DNA of 64,000 bases, from assembly GCF_003545805.1 (NCBI RefSeq), contig NZ_NMQR01000010.1, positions 58,445-122,444 on the forward strand, read 5' to 3'. Below, piece after piece: positions 1-8,708 of the stretch; positions within the stretch are counted from its first letter, which is position 1, and the number at the start of each line of letters is the position of its first letter. The stretch comes from Photorhabdus sp. CRCIA-P01. Its GTDB lineage: Bacteria > Pseudomonadota > Gammaproteobacteria > Enterobacterales > Enterobacteriaceae. The notes beneath the pieces are model-generated. The model was given only the letters and a program-made list of their open reading frames with translations. It had not been told where the DNA came from and ran no database searches. Made by a program: the position numbers and the translations under genes.

Positions 1-1127
1 TTGGGGAGCCTGTCTCCCCCGGACAATTGATACTCAATGCGTTGCAATATATACAGCTAAATCATACACAGGAGATACCTAAACTGGATGTGAAAGTGCT
101 ATCACATCTCACCACTGAATTAGATAATGGTATACTTAATGCAGCATCTACTATTCCGTTATTTCGCCAAATTATCACTCGCAATATTCCATTGAATAAT
201 TGGTTAAAACAGTTATGGCAAACTATTACTGTTGCAACATTCAGTAAAAAACACCTATCGGCTAAAGAATATCAATATTTATCCGAGCGTTTCATTTCAA
301 ATCATACGGATAAAGATATACTCGGTAAGAAATCAATTATTACTCATCATGACAACATTAATACTCAGGAAGATCAATGTTTACCTGAGCATTTTATTTC
401 AAATCATGCAGATAAAGATAAATCCAGCAAGAAATTAGCCGTAAATCATGTTGATATTAAACATGTTCATAGATATAAATATTCAACAAATCAGGAGGTA
501 ATATCAGAAAACCAGAAAATATTACCAACATCGAATAACTCGCATATTACAGGAAATAACGCTAACCAATTACATAATATCAATAAAACACATTCTGAAT
601 ACGCTTTATTGCCTAAACAAACTCTTCTATATCAGATAAATAATGCTGGAATATTAGTTTTATGGCCGATGCTGCCTGCATTATTTAATCAATTCGGCCT
701 ACTTGATGATAAAATATTTATTCATCGTCAAGCACAATTAAGTGCAATTAATTCCCTTAACTATCTGATTTGGGGAAACGAAGAAATACAGACAGAGCAA
801 AATATATTGAATAACGTTCTGTGTGGATTAATGGTTGATGAAATGATTGAATTAGCCCCATTTGAACCCGAAAAACAATTGATCATAGATCAATGGCTAA
901 ACGCTATTATCAGCCAACTTCCCGGCTGGAAAAAATTAAGCCGCAATGACGTTCGCCAACTGTTTTTACAACGGCCCGGTGAATTGTTGATAAATGAGCA
1001 GGAAATCAAAATTACGGTAGAGCATCAGCCGTTTGATGTGCTATTAGCCGATTGGCCTTGGCCATTAAATATCGCCAAGCTTCCTTGGTTGGATCATCCT
1101 TTAAAGATTGACTGGAAAAATATTTAG
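1..1127 (+). CDS. PVC tape-measure protein (Pvc14-like), 3' part
   Basis: The reading frame is open to the left edge, so the gene starts outside the window; the first in-frame TTG at 27 is not a credible start. The C-terminal third carries the pattern of contractile injection system tape-measure proteins: a conserved NAGILVLWPMLPALFNQFGL segment, then LNNVLCGL, and an end rich in Trp and Pro. In PVC/AFP particles this protein sets tube length during assembly. It stops 9 bp before the AAA+ ATPase gene and belongs to the same operon. The middle (about 280-600) is hydrophilic, low in complexity and contains an internal duplication, as expected for a length-variable ruler. Family assignment is confident; the PVC unit it belongs to cannot be told from here. 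Confidence 0.8.
   Translation, partial: GEPVSPGQLILNALQYIQLNHTQEIPKLDVKVLSHLTTELDNGILNAASTIPLFRQIITRNIPLNNWLKQLWQTITVATFSKKHLSAKEYQYLSERFISNHTDKDILGKKSIITHHDNINTQEDQCLPEHFISNHADKDKSSKKLAVNHVDIKHVHRYKYSTNQEVISENQKILPTSNNSHITGNNANQLHNINKTHSEYALLPKQTLLYQINNAGILVLWPMLPALFNQFGLLDDKIFIHRQAQLSAINSLNYLIWGNEEIQTEQNILNNVLCGLMVDEMIELAPFEPEKQLIIDQWLNAIISQLPGWKKLSRNDVRQLFLQRPGELLINEQEIKITVEHQPFDVLLADWPWPLNIAKLPWLDHPLKIDWKNI
279..440 (+). repeat. Internal 102-bp-period duplication in the tape-measure gene
   Basis: Two in-frame copies start at 279 and 381 and encode similar peptides (LSERFISNHTDKD and LPEHFISNHADKD), each followed by a Lys-rich stretch. The offset is 102 bp (34 codons), so the frame is kept. 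This is direct sequence evidence for in-frame lengthening of the ruler. Confidence 0.75.
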
Positions 1128-1136
1128 AAGGTTTAT

Positions 1137-3221
1137 ATGGACTACCTACTAACAAATAACCCTTGTAACGTGGCTGAATTACGCTGGATTTATCCCCATT
1201 TGGAACGTATCGATATGCTATTACAGCAATACTATTATCAAAAGGGGAACCAATATGACTCATTACCGGAAAGTTTTTTACTGACCGAAGAGGAAGTAGA
1301 ACAGAGTTTAATATCACCGCAAGGTATACCTCATTGGCTGGCAAAAACGAATAATCCTATGCGCCATCCAGAAATCGAGGAAAGCCCTGCCCTTGATGCG
1401 TTATCATTATTGGTCGAACGTTTTGAACTGACTGAATTTGAGCGTGATATTTTATTATTAGGTTTATTACCCCATTTCGATAGCCGTTACCATGCATTAT
1501 TTGCCGCTCTAAATGGTAGCAGTAAAAAACAGTGGCCTAGCTTCGCTTTAGCCATTGAATTATTTAGCCAACGTCAAAGTGAGCGGCAATTACTGCAAAA
1601 CAGCTTGTTACCGCAAACACCGTTAATCAGTAACCATTTATTACGGCTTAATAATCACGAAGAATCTATCTGGTTACAAACACAATTTTTAACCCACAAC
1701 GCAATCTGGCATTTTTTATCGGGACAACGAACACTTTTACCCCCCCTAATAACCTGTGCTAACTGGCGTATTCCAGCCTCATATAATGGGTATCCACAAA
1801 CTCTTTATCATGCATTTGAAAAGATATTATTAAATGAAACCAATGAAATACGTCCATTGGTCATACTCAGAGGAAAAGAAGGCAGCGCCAGAGAATTAGC
1901 AGTCAGTAATATCATGGGATCTCATGGTATTCATACCTTAACGCTCGATTTAGCCCACCTGACCGATGAAGAAAACACAACCCTAATATCCAACCTGCTC
2001 GCAGACGCAATACGAGAAACCCGGCTACATAACGCTTGTTTATTAATTCGCAATTTTTCTTTGCTTACAGAGGCAAAGAAAACATTACACCACGATTTAT
2101 CTATTTTTCTGCATCAGCCAAAATTACGCGTAGTTTGCTTGGTAGAACCGGGAGATGCATTAGTCTGGATTAAGCATCTACCAATGGTGCAAATTAATAT
2201 GCCCATTGCGACACTAGCGGATAAAGAAACTTTGCTGAAAGCAAGCTTACCGGAGAATATCACTCAAAAAATTAATATTACTCAGCTATGTCAGCGTTTT
2301 TCATTTACCGCGGAAACATTACCACTCATTCTTGCAGAAGCTTATCAATATCAAATGGTGCGACAACCCGAAGGCCAATTGGAAGAAACCGATCTGCGTC
2401 AAGCATTAAGTTTCCGCGCCCAACAGAATTTCGGCAAATTAGCTCAACGAATCACGCCAAAACGCAATTTTAATGATTTAGTGATTTCAGATACATTGGC
2501 ACAACAGTTAAAAGAAATCATTGCGGCCATTCATTACCGTGACCAAATTCTAAGCGCTGGGTTTCAGGAAAAAATCAGCTACGGTACCGGTATTAGCGCC
2601 CTATTTTACGGAGAATCAGGTACCGGCAAAACCATGGCTGCCGAGGTAATTGCCGGTCATCTTGGCGTGGATTTAATTAAAGTGGATCTTTCTACCGTGG
2701 TGAATAAATACATCGGTGAAACGGAAAAAAATATCTCCCGTATTTTTGATCTGGCCGAAGCGGATTCCGGGGTGCTATTTTTCGATGAAGCCGATGCTTT
2801 ATTTGGCAAACGCAGTGAAACCAAAGATGCCCAAGACAGACACGCTAATATTGAAGTTTCTTATTTATTACAACGGCTGGAGGATTATCCAGGGTTAGTC
2901 ATTTTAGCCACCAATAACCGCAGCCATTTGGACAGCGCGTTTAACCGTCGCTTTACCTTTATTACCCGTTTTACTTATCCGGATGAAGCATTACGCAACA
3001 AAATGTGGCAAAAAATTTGGCCTGAACAGCTGATATTATCCGACGAAATTGATTTTGAACATCTGGCTAAACGGTCTGATTTAACCGGAGCAAACATTAG
3101 AAATATCGCTTTATTATCATCCATATTAGCCGAAAATGATAAGATTGGACAGATTGAAAATAAACATATAGAACGGGCCGTGATACTTGAATTAAATAAA
3201 ACGGGCCGCTTGGTATTTTAA
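1137..3221 (+). CDS. PVC AAA+ ATPase (Pvc15-like)
   Basis: A 694-residue protein with an N-terminal domain of about 450 residues and a C-terminal AAA+ module. Walker A is GESGTGKT at 492-499 and Walker B is VLFFDEAD at 546-553, followed by LATNNRSHLDSAFNRRF (sensor 1 and arginine finger region). Afp15/Pvc15 orthologues are the only ATPase of these particles; they act in the producing cell during assembly and possibly in cargo loading, and are not part of the finished needle. An AGAAGG ribosome site lies 5 bp before the ATG. It sits between the tape-measure and tube-terminator genes, the normal PVC/AFP order 14-15-16. Confidence 0.9.
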   Translation: MDYLLTNNPCNVAELRWIYPHLERIDMLLQQYYYQKGNQYDSLPESFLLTEEEVEQSLISPQGIPHWLAKTNNPMRHPEIEESPALDALSLLVERFELTEFERDILLLGLLPHFDSRYHALFAALNGSSKKQWPSFALAIELFSQRQSERQLLQNSLLPQTPLISNHLLRLNNHEESIWLQTQFLTHNAIWHFLSGQRTLLPPLITCANWRIPASYNGYPQTLYHAFEKILLNETNEIRPLVILRGKEGSARELAVSNIMGSHGIHTLTLDLAHLTDEENTTLISNLLADAIRETRLHNACLLIRNFSLLTEAKKTLHHDLSIFLHQPKLRVVCLVEPGDALVWIKHLPMVQINMPIATLADKETLLKASLPENITQKINITQLCQRFSFTAETLPLILAEAYQYQMVRQPEGQLEETDLRQALSFRAQQNFGKLAQRITPKRNFNDLVISDTLAQQLKEIIAAIHYRDQILSAGFQEKISYGTGISALFYGESGTGKTMAAEVIAGHLGVDLIKVDLSTVVNKYIGETEKNISRIFDLAEADSGVLFFDEADALFGKRSETKDAQDRHANIEVSYLLQRLEDYPGLVILATNNRSHLDSAFNRRFTFITRFTYPDEALRNKMWQKIWPEQLILSDEIDFEHLAKRSDLTGANIRNIALLSSILAENDKIGQIENKHIERAVILELNKTGRLVF

Positions 3222-3245
3222 AAATTAAGTAGAATTGGAGTCAAC

Positions 3246-4148
3246 ATGACAACTATAATTGCTTCTGACAACGCGATTATCGAGATTAACAAAGCATTAA
3301 ATGATATTCTAATGAAATATTTAAACATTCCTGGTCAGAATATTAATATCCGCTTTGACCTACCAGAAGTTAACTCAATTCAATCAGAACCGACAGTCAG
3401 TGTATTTCTTTATGATATACATGAAGATCTGCAATTACGCTCTGCCGAAGCAAGACGTTATAACCCGGTAACTAACACATTATTACCGGGATGGGTCAAT
3501 ATTAATTGTAACTATTTAATTACCTACTGGGATGCGAGTAAACCCTCTAGCGACAGCTCCAGCCCAGACAGCCAACCCAATAATCAAGCTGCACAAGTGA
3601 TGACCCGGGTTTTAAATGCATTAATCAATAATCGCCAATTAACCGGCATTCCCGGTGCCTATACCCGGGTTATTCCCCAACAGGAAAATTTAAATAGCCT
3701 GGGTAATTTTTGGCAATCTCTCGGCAATCGCCCTCGCCTCTCTTTACTCTATTCCATTACTGTACCGATGAAGCTGCAAGATATTAAAGACAATATGACA
3801 CCGATTAGCCAAATATCCACTTCTGTGGTTCAAAAACCCAGTCTGGATAATTCACAAATAAACCAAGCTCTGGCAGATAAATTATGTGCCGATTTAGGTG
3901 GTACAGAAGATATTCGCCTTGCCCTAGCTAAAGTAAATCTGATAACCGAATCCACAACAGATATTAATTATAATCAGGAAAATGAAAATGTTATTCTTGA
4001 AGTATCGGGCATTACTCTCTCAACCTATTTTCCTAAAATAAAAGATATTCTTTCCATATGGGTAAATAGCCAGAAAGCCGTGGTTAAAGTAAATGGGGTA
4101 GGTATTATTATCGCTAAAGAAAATTCTGATGGTTTAATTTCAATATAA
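3246..4148 (+). CDS. PVC tube terminator / cap protein (Pvc16-like, DUF4255)
   Basis: A 300-residue protein with the N-terminal Pvc16/DUF4255 signature: an amphipathic start, then IRFDLPEV, VFLYDIHEDLQLRSAEARRY and LITYWDAS. In AFP and PVC this protein caps the tube and anchors the sheath at the distal end, ending assembly at the length set by the tape measure. It starts 24 bp after the ATPase gene with a GGAG ribosome site and closes the structural operon. The C-terminal 100 residues are more variable and were not matched to a specific fold. Confidence 0.87.
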   Translation: MTTIIASDNAIIEINKALNDILMKYLNIPGQNINIRFDLPEVNSIQSEPTVSVFLYDIHEDLQLRSAEARRYNPVTNTLLPGWVNINCNYLITYWDASKPSSDSSSPDSQPNNQAAQVMTRVLNALINNRQLTGIPGAYTRVIPQQENLNSLGNFWQSLGNRPRLSLLYSITVPMKLQDIKDNMTPISQISTSVVQKPSLDNSQINQALADKLCADLGGTEDIRLALAKVNLITESTTDINYNQENENVILEVSGITLSTYFPKIKDILSIWVNSQKAVVKVNGVGIIIAKENSDGLISI

Positions 4149-4360
4149 AATTACCACTTATTCAAAAAAAATACCGACATGAGCATGATAATAAATTAGA
4201 AACAGACAAACACCACATTAATAATCGATAAATAAATTATACCGAAAATCAAAACATTATCTTAAATCAACATCTAGATTCATTATTTAAATACCTACAA
4301 TTGGAACATAAATCATTTCAAATAAATAGCAAATATACAAATAATAAAGGATTTATAAAT

Positions 4361-5374
4361 ATGCCAAAATATTCTAATTCTCAGAGAATACCCATACAGA
4401 ATAGCAAAAATAGCCGCAGAACATCTCCATCATCAATCCCTTCTGATGGACATCTTTCACTTTCAAATAATCTGACTAACGACTCCTCCGTTCGCCAAGA
4501 AGTTAAGAGACAATTTATCTGGGAAGGCCATATGGAGGCAATTGAAAAAGCGTCCAGACTCGGTAATTTTGCTGTCAGTTTTCGGGCAGCAGGTGAACCA
4601 ACACTCAGAGCTTTGGGCAAAGGCGCCGCGGCTAAGGGGCATGACATTCTGGAAAAAACCATTAAACCCGGTTCAATTAACAAAGCTTATCCCAAAGATG
4701 AAGCTTCAGATGTAATAAAGAAAGTACAGGAGGCGGGTATTGAAGGCTATGTAGGTCACTGGAATAAAGAAACGGGACATCTCGAAGGTATTTATATGAG
4801 CAGCGGTCACGGTTTATTAGATGAACAGGTCAATGGAAAAATTTATCCCATAGATTTAAATAATCTCGAAGCAAGTCTGGCTCCTTTAAAAGAAAAAAAG
4901 AACTGGGCGGCACTGCCTTTCACCGGTGATTATGACATGCATGACATGATTAGCTTCGCAACGCAACCACATTCGGTGCCATCCAATTCATCAGAAGAAA
5001 AGAAAATCATCGATCGCATTAACGAATATATTGCTAAATCTGATTCAAACCGACCATTTAAAGATACAGAGCATAATGTTATCAGGCATGGTCCTCAAGT
5101 AAGCTACCCTGCTTTTGCGATGGATAAAGAAAAAGAAGAGATAAAGAAACACGGGGGAATTGTTAAAGCAGTTGCTGAACCCGGCGAATTTCCGGTTGCT
5201 ATCGTCAGTAAAGGGAAATGGACAATTGCCAATAATATTGATGAACTAAATCAGTTTTATAATAGTATTGGCGCAAAAATGAAAGCAAGCTGGAAACCGA
5301 GCGCTGGAAATCCCGGATTCATTTCCAATCCACAAAAACCGGGAATGGCCAGATTTAGTCGGAAATCTCACTAA
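4361..5374 (+). CDS. Probable PVC cargo toxin with anthrax-EF/ExoY-like cyclase domain
   Basis: A 337-residue protein just downstream of the PVC structural genes, the usual place for PVC effectors. The ATG at 4361 is chosen over an upstream TTG (4301) because AAAGG lies about 10 bp before it. Residues 1-50 are Ser/Asn/Arg-rich and look disordered, like PVC packaging leaders. The body shows three landmarks of the Anthrax_toxA cyclase family in order: SFRAAGEPTL with R75, then AAAKGHDILEK at 90-99; TGDYDMHDM with D190 and D192 (metal aspartates, EF D491/D493); and IRHGPQVSYP with H243 (EF H577). The Asn that follows the His in EF (N583) is not obvious. Family membership is recognised from motifs only; nucleotide product and activator are unknown. 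No secretion signal is visible. Confidence 0.6.
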   Translation: MPKYSNSQRIPIQNSKNSRRTSPSSIPSDGHLSLSNNLTNDSSVRQEVKRQFIWEGHMEAIEKASRLGNFAVSFRAAGEPTLRALGKGAAAKGHDILEKTIKPGSINKAYPKDEASDVIKKVQEAGIEGYVGHWNKETGHLEGIYMSSGHGLLDEQVNGKIYPIDLNNLEASLAPLKEKKNWAALPFTGDYDMHDMISFATQPHSVPSNSSEEKKIIDRINEYIAKSDSNRPFKDTEHNVIRHGPQVSYPAFAMDKEKEEIKKHGGIVKAVAEPGEFPVAIVSKGKWTIANNIDELNQFYNSIGAKMKASWKPSAGNPGFISNPQKPGMARFSRKSH

Positions 5375-5430
5375 TAATGACACCGTCAAGAAAGAATAAC
5401 CAATCGATCACCTTCACTTTATAGATCAAG
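5374..5430 (-). pseudogene. Remnant of yoeB toxin 3' end
   Basis: About 57 bp match the 3' end of the longer yoeB relic at 11253-11314, in the same orientation. One G is missing, which shifts the frame, so nothing functional can be made. It directly abuts the stop codon of the cargo gene and marks the left boundary of the accessory block. Confidence 0.65.
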
Positions 5431-5710
5431 TCTGAGCTAATACACCTGAGGAACTCCACGATTTTGTTTTCTTTAGCAGAAACTTTGATCGTGCCTCAGG
5501 CGCTTTAGTTCCCTTCTTAAGAAAAGCTCAGGTTATTATAACAACTGGTAATCTTTTTAAAAAATTGCACTTACTAGTTGAATCCAGCTTGCTTTTTTTC
5601 CTAATCTATATTTTCTCTAATTCCTTTTATTTATTAAAAAAAATCTTCATGATGATTTTTATATAATCAAGAGGCAGTCTTTTACATGTTAATTTTATTA
5701 TTTTAAACTT

Positions 5711-5855
5711 TCGTATTAATAACATTCAACCTGATAAACAGAAAATAAACTGTACAATCTCAGACTAAATATCTATGCGCCATCCGTGGCACATTTTTTA
5801 TTTTCTACTCATTAATGCCGTAAAATAAATTGCCGTCGCGATGCATCTGAAATCC
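5711..5855. repeat. Decayed copy of the mukB 3' end and downstream hairpin
   Basis: This segment aligns with 12858-13012, including the shared string GAAAATAAACTGTACAATCT, a degenerate GCGCCATCCGTGGC hairpin, and GCATCTGAAATC, which in the right copy lies inside the last codons of mukB. It is therefore a duplicated and decayed piece of the mukB terminus. The rest of 5431-5881 is AT-rich and I see no gene in it. Confidence 0.7.
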
Positions 5856-5881
5856 ATAGGGTATATAACTAAAATGTTATA

Positions 5882-6751
5882 TTACTGACTCACAACTTGA
5901 TCTTTAGGGTTAAATGTAAATACAGCATCTGTTGCCTGTTTTACATTTATACCTTTAGGTAATTCGATGTTAACAATAGGTAAAAATTTACCTGTTGCAT
6001 CTTTATAATCACGTTGATCTTTTTGTGCATTAACTAAACCTGAATTTGCTGAATAAAAAAGGGCTTCAATAGGTAATGTTTGTGGCTTATTCTCATCCCA
6101 AGGTTGAACGACTATCTCATTATAATTTAAACCATTACCATGATAAGGCATTGCAAGTAATGTTTGATAAAAAGCATCTGCTGGATTTTTAGCCGTCGGT
6201 CTAACATCAAATGCACAGATTCCCCATGCGGATTTTCTTACAATAGCTTTATTTAATTGATGAGCCGTGAAAACACCAAAATCTTGGCATGATTTCCCCT
6301 CTGAAGGTTTAGGCGGTGCACCACAATAATTTCCCTGACGCCCCCAAGTATTTGCATCAAGAACATAGGAGCATAATACAGGAACTTTAACCTTATCTTC
6401 AGGGGCCATCTGTTCAGGAAAAAGAATAAAACCATTAACGCTAGCAAATGTATTGCCAAATTTAGCATCTTTTCTTAAATATGAAAAAGAAACTCCATTA
6501 TTTTTTATAGAAGATGGATTTAACTTCCAAAATTTAAATCCAGGACGAGTCCCTCTCATCAAAACGCCAGAGCAAAGAAAAGCGGGTGATTGAGCATCAC
6601 CACAATCTTTAACGGTATTATTATATTGTTGAGTTAATATATTAGCGATATCATTTTGTACCTCAGTTTCATTTCCCGTTTGAGTGAAAGCAAAAGTATT
6701 TGCTGAAAAAAAGACAATACTAAGGAGCAAACCTACAATAGGCTTTTTCAT
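5882..6751 (-). CDS. Halovibrin-like (HvnA family) secreted protein, copy 1
   Basis: A 289-residue protein with a Sec signal peptide (MKK, a hydrophobic stretch, likely cleavage after A21 in NTFA). The mature part has the HvnA-type core: DCGDAQSPAFLCSGVLMRGT, then GVSFSYLRKDAKF, paired cysteines, and LPIEALFYSANSGL near the end. Vibrio fischeri halovibrins were described as secreted ADP-ribosyltransferase-like proteins, but I see no classical ART triad, so the activity is left open. It is paralogous to the 7763-8653 gene, with near-identical promoters and first 60 codons but a diverged middle. GAGG lies 7-10 bp before the ATG. Likely regulated by the neighbouring LuxR protein through the palindrome at 6846-6863. 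Confidence 0.65.
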   Translation of the reverse strand: MKKPIVGLLLSIVFFSANTFAFTQTGNETEVQNDIANILTQQYNNTVKDCGDAQSPAFLCSGVLMRGTRPGFKFWKLNPSSIKNNGVSFSYLRKDAKFGNTFASVNGFILFPEQMAPEDKVKVPVLCSYVLDANTWGRQGNYCGAPPKPSEGKSCQDFGVFTAHQLNKAIVRKSAWGICAFDVRPTAKNPADAFYQTLLAMPYHGNGLNYNEIVVQPWDENKPQTLPIEALFYSANSGLVNAQKDQRDYKDATGKFLPIVNIELPKGINVKQATDAVFTFNPKDQVVSQ

Positions 6752-6865
6752 AAAATCCTCACTTAATTTAAAGTATGTTAATTGAAATTAAATTATTCCT
6801 CATTCACTTCCTAGTAAAGTCTTTCACTGTTTTGTTTATATCACAACTATCAGATTTGATAGTAA
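6752..6865 (-). repeat. Left arm of mirrored promoter repeat
   Basis: The 114 bp upstream of halovibrin copy 1 are nearly identical, in inverted orientation, to 7649-7762 upstream of copy 2, with only a few substitutions. The similarity continues into both genes, so the whole 5' part of the transcription unit was duplicated by inversion or kept alike by gene conversion. Confidence 0.9.
6846..6863. promoter_or_regulatory. 18-bp palindrome, candidate lux box for halovibrin copy 1
   Basis: ACTATCAGATTTGATAGT: two 7-bp inverted arms around 4 bp, the size and symmetry of a LuxR-type binding site. It lies 94 bp before the start codon of copy 1 and 11 bp after the luxR stop codon. The same site, inverted, lies exactly 94 bp before copy 2. 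Binding is inferred. Confidence 0.65.
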
Positions 6866-6874
6866 AACAAGGCT

Positions 6875-7579
6875 TCATAATTCTATTTGGCCATTTTCAA
6901 TGGCCTTTATTATGGCTGCACCTCTAGAGTTAACATTAAATTTTTCTCTAATTTTTTTAAAATGAAAATTAACATTTGCTTCTGAGCAATTAAGTATGCG
7001 TGATATCTCCCATGTTGTTTTTCCAATTAAATACCAAGAACAAACTTCTTTTTCTCTTTCACTTAATTTAATGTTGTTTTTTTTATTTTTTTTGTTTTTT
7101 AAAATAATTAAATAATGTAGTATTATATCTCTTAATGCCATTAGTTGATTGAAATTTTTATTTATTGTCCTTGTATAATCATCTTCTTTGCAATAAAAAG
7201 ATAAAGTTAAAATTCCAAAATCATGATTAATACCATGCATAGGAAAAGATATGCCATGATTTATGCCATAATCTTTAATTTCATGTAAAAAAAGTGATTT
7301 TTCTTCTAGTTTATTGCAATCCCATATGAAAGGGATCGTGTTTTTTATGCAATATTCAAAAACGGGATTGTTATTGATATATTTTTCTTTTTGATATGTT
7401 AAGGCTAATTTATCATTATTGGTAATGAAATTTGCTTCTTTAATATTATTTTTAGTTGAAGAGTAAAAGAGAGAGTACCATTCTATATCAGTAATAGATT
7501 GAATGGTTTTAATAACAAAATGAAGATCATTAAATTCCTCAACAACACAATCTGAATAAAATTCATACAAGTCAATCAT
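6875..7579 (-). CDS. LuxR-family regulator (LuxR solo)
   Basis: A 234-residue protein with an N-terminal autoinducer-binding-like domain (about 15-160) and a C-terminal LuxR HTH (about 170-230: LSEREKEVCSWYLIGKTTWE, then EANVNFHFKKIREKF). Of the residues that bind acyl-homoserine lactones in TraR/LuxR, Y62, P72, W86 and G109 seem kept, but the W57 position is Leu (58) and the D70 position is Asn (71). No luxI synthase is nearby, so it is a solo regulator that may sense another small molecule. It sits between two halovibrin-like genes with identical mirrored promoters and reads divergently from copy 2, so one palindrome (7651-7668) is placed to control both luxR and copy 2. Unusually AT-rich coding sequence with Asn/Lys runs suggests transfer. 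Confidence 0.8.
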   Translation of the reverse strand: MIDLYEFYSDCVVEEFNDLHFVIKTIQSITDIEWYSLFYSSTKNNIKEANFITNNDKLALTYQKEKYINNNPVFEYCIKNTIPFIWDCNKLEEKSLFLHEIKDYGINHGISFPMHGINHDFGILTLSFYCKEDDYTRTINKNFNQLMALRDIILHYLIILKNKKNKKNNIKLSEREKEVCSWYLIGKTTWEISRILNCSEANVNFHFKKIREKFNVNSRGAAIIKAIENGQIEL

Positions 7580-7648
7580 AATTTAACCTGGGTATTGTTA
7601 AATATTTCAAAATGTTAATACTAAGATTAGTCCAATAATTGACTAGAA

Positions 7649-7762
7649 CAACTATCAAATCTGATAGTTGTGATATAAACAAAACAGTGAAAGACTTTAC
7701 TAGGAAGTGAACGAGGAACAATTTAATTTCAATTAATACACTTTAAATTAAGTGAGGATTTT
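7649..7762 (+). repeat. Right arm of mirrored promoter repeat
   Basis: Inverted near-copy of 6752-6865; see that entry. It forms the intergenic region between divergent luxR and halovibrin copy 2. Confidence 0.9.
7651..7668. promoter_or_regulatory. 18-bp palindrome, candidate lux box for halovibrin copy 2 and luxR
   Basis: ACTATCAAATCTGATAGT, the exact reverse complement of the site at 6846-6863. It is 94 bp before copy 2 and 71 bp before the luxR start. Position allows activation of copy 2 and autoregulation of luxR; this is inference. Confidence 0.65.
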
Positions 7763-8653
7763 ATGAAAAAGCCTTTCGTAGGTTTGCTCCTTAGTATTGT
7801 CTTTTTTTCAGCAAATACTTTTGCTTTCACTCAAACGGAAAATAAAACCGAGGTACAAAATAATATTGCGAGTATATTAACTCAACAATATAATAATACC
7901 GTTAAAGATTGTGGTGATGCTCAATCACCTGCTTTTCTTTGCTCTGGCGTTATATTGCGTGGCACTACACATTCAAATAATCATAAATTTTGGCAACCTA
8001 GCCCATCATCTATAAAAAGTGGTGGTGTTTCTTTTTCATATTTAAGGAAAGACGCTAAGTTTAAACGCTTAGCTTATGGCTATAAAAATGGATTTATTGT
8101 TTTCCCTGAACATATAGCACCTCAAGATAGCGTCGATTTTCCTGTATTGTGTGCATTTCCTATTGATGGCTATACAAATGAGAGAACGAATAAAGGTTGT
8201 GGTGAAAATATTACTAAGGCGACAGGTAAAGGTAAATCTTGCCAAGAACAAAATGTGATGAATTCCGATGATTGGATAAAAAATTATAGGAAAGTAAACT
8301 CTCAAGATCTTTTTCAATGTGGATTTAATGTTACTAAAGATGTAAATAATCCAGCTATAGCTTTCTATCAAATGTTAGAAAGTATCAAAAAACTTCCACG
8401 TACTCCTAATACTCCACCAAAACAGAATGAAATCAGAATGTCAACCTGGGAAGAAAATGATCCTAATAAATTACCTATTGAAGCCCTTTTTTATTCAGAA
8501 AATTCAGGCTTAGCTGATGCGCAAAAAGATCAGCGTGATTATAAAGACGCAACAGGTAAATTTTTGCCTATTGTTAAAATGCTACTACCAAGAACTTTAA
8601 ATGAGGATGCATTATTCAAATTTAAAATTGAAGATCAAGTTATTAAGCCATAA
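7763..8653 (+). CDS. Halovibrin-like (HvnA family) secreted protein, copy 2
   Basis: A 296-residue paralogue of the 5882-6751 product. It has the same signal peptide with cleavage predicted after A21, the core DCGDAQSPAFLCSGVILRGT, GVSFSYLRKDAKF, a cysteine-containing middle (VDFPVLCAFPIDGY, KSCQEQNV, FQCGFNV), and LPIEALFYSENSGL. Paired cysteines suit an exported, disulphide-bonded protein. The middle third differs strongly from copy 1 while both ends are conserved, so the two proteins may recognise different partners. Transcribed away from luxR from a palindrome-containing promoter; AGTGAGGA precedes the ATG. Enzymatic function is not established from sequence. Confidence 0.65.
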   Translation: MKKPFVGLLLSIVFFSANTFAFTQTENKTEVQNNIASILTQQYNNTVKDCGDAQSPAFLCSGVILRGTTHSNNHKFWQPSPSSIKSGGVSFSYLRKDAKFKRLAYGYKNGFIVFPEHIAPQDSVDFPVLCAFPIDGYTNERTNKGCGENITKATGKGKSCQEQNVMNSDDWIKNYRKVNSQDLFQCGFNVTKDVNNPAIAFYQMLESIKKLPRTPNTPPKQNEIRMSTWEENDPNKLPIEALFYSENSGLADAQKDQRDYKDATGKFLPIVKMLLPRTLNEDALFKFKIEDQVIKP

Positions 8654-8662
8654 ACGATTATT

Positions 8663-8708
8663 GGATTACTGTAAGCTCTATTTTTCATACTGAGCTTACC
8701 TGTAATCC
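8663..8708 (+). terminator. Long imperfect hairpin after halovibrin copy 2
   Basis: GGATTACTGTAAGCTC pairs with GAGCTTACCTGTAATCC across a 13-base loop. It lies 10 bp after the stop codon and may end transcription, although no U-run follows directly. Confidence 0.4.
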
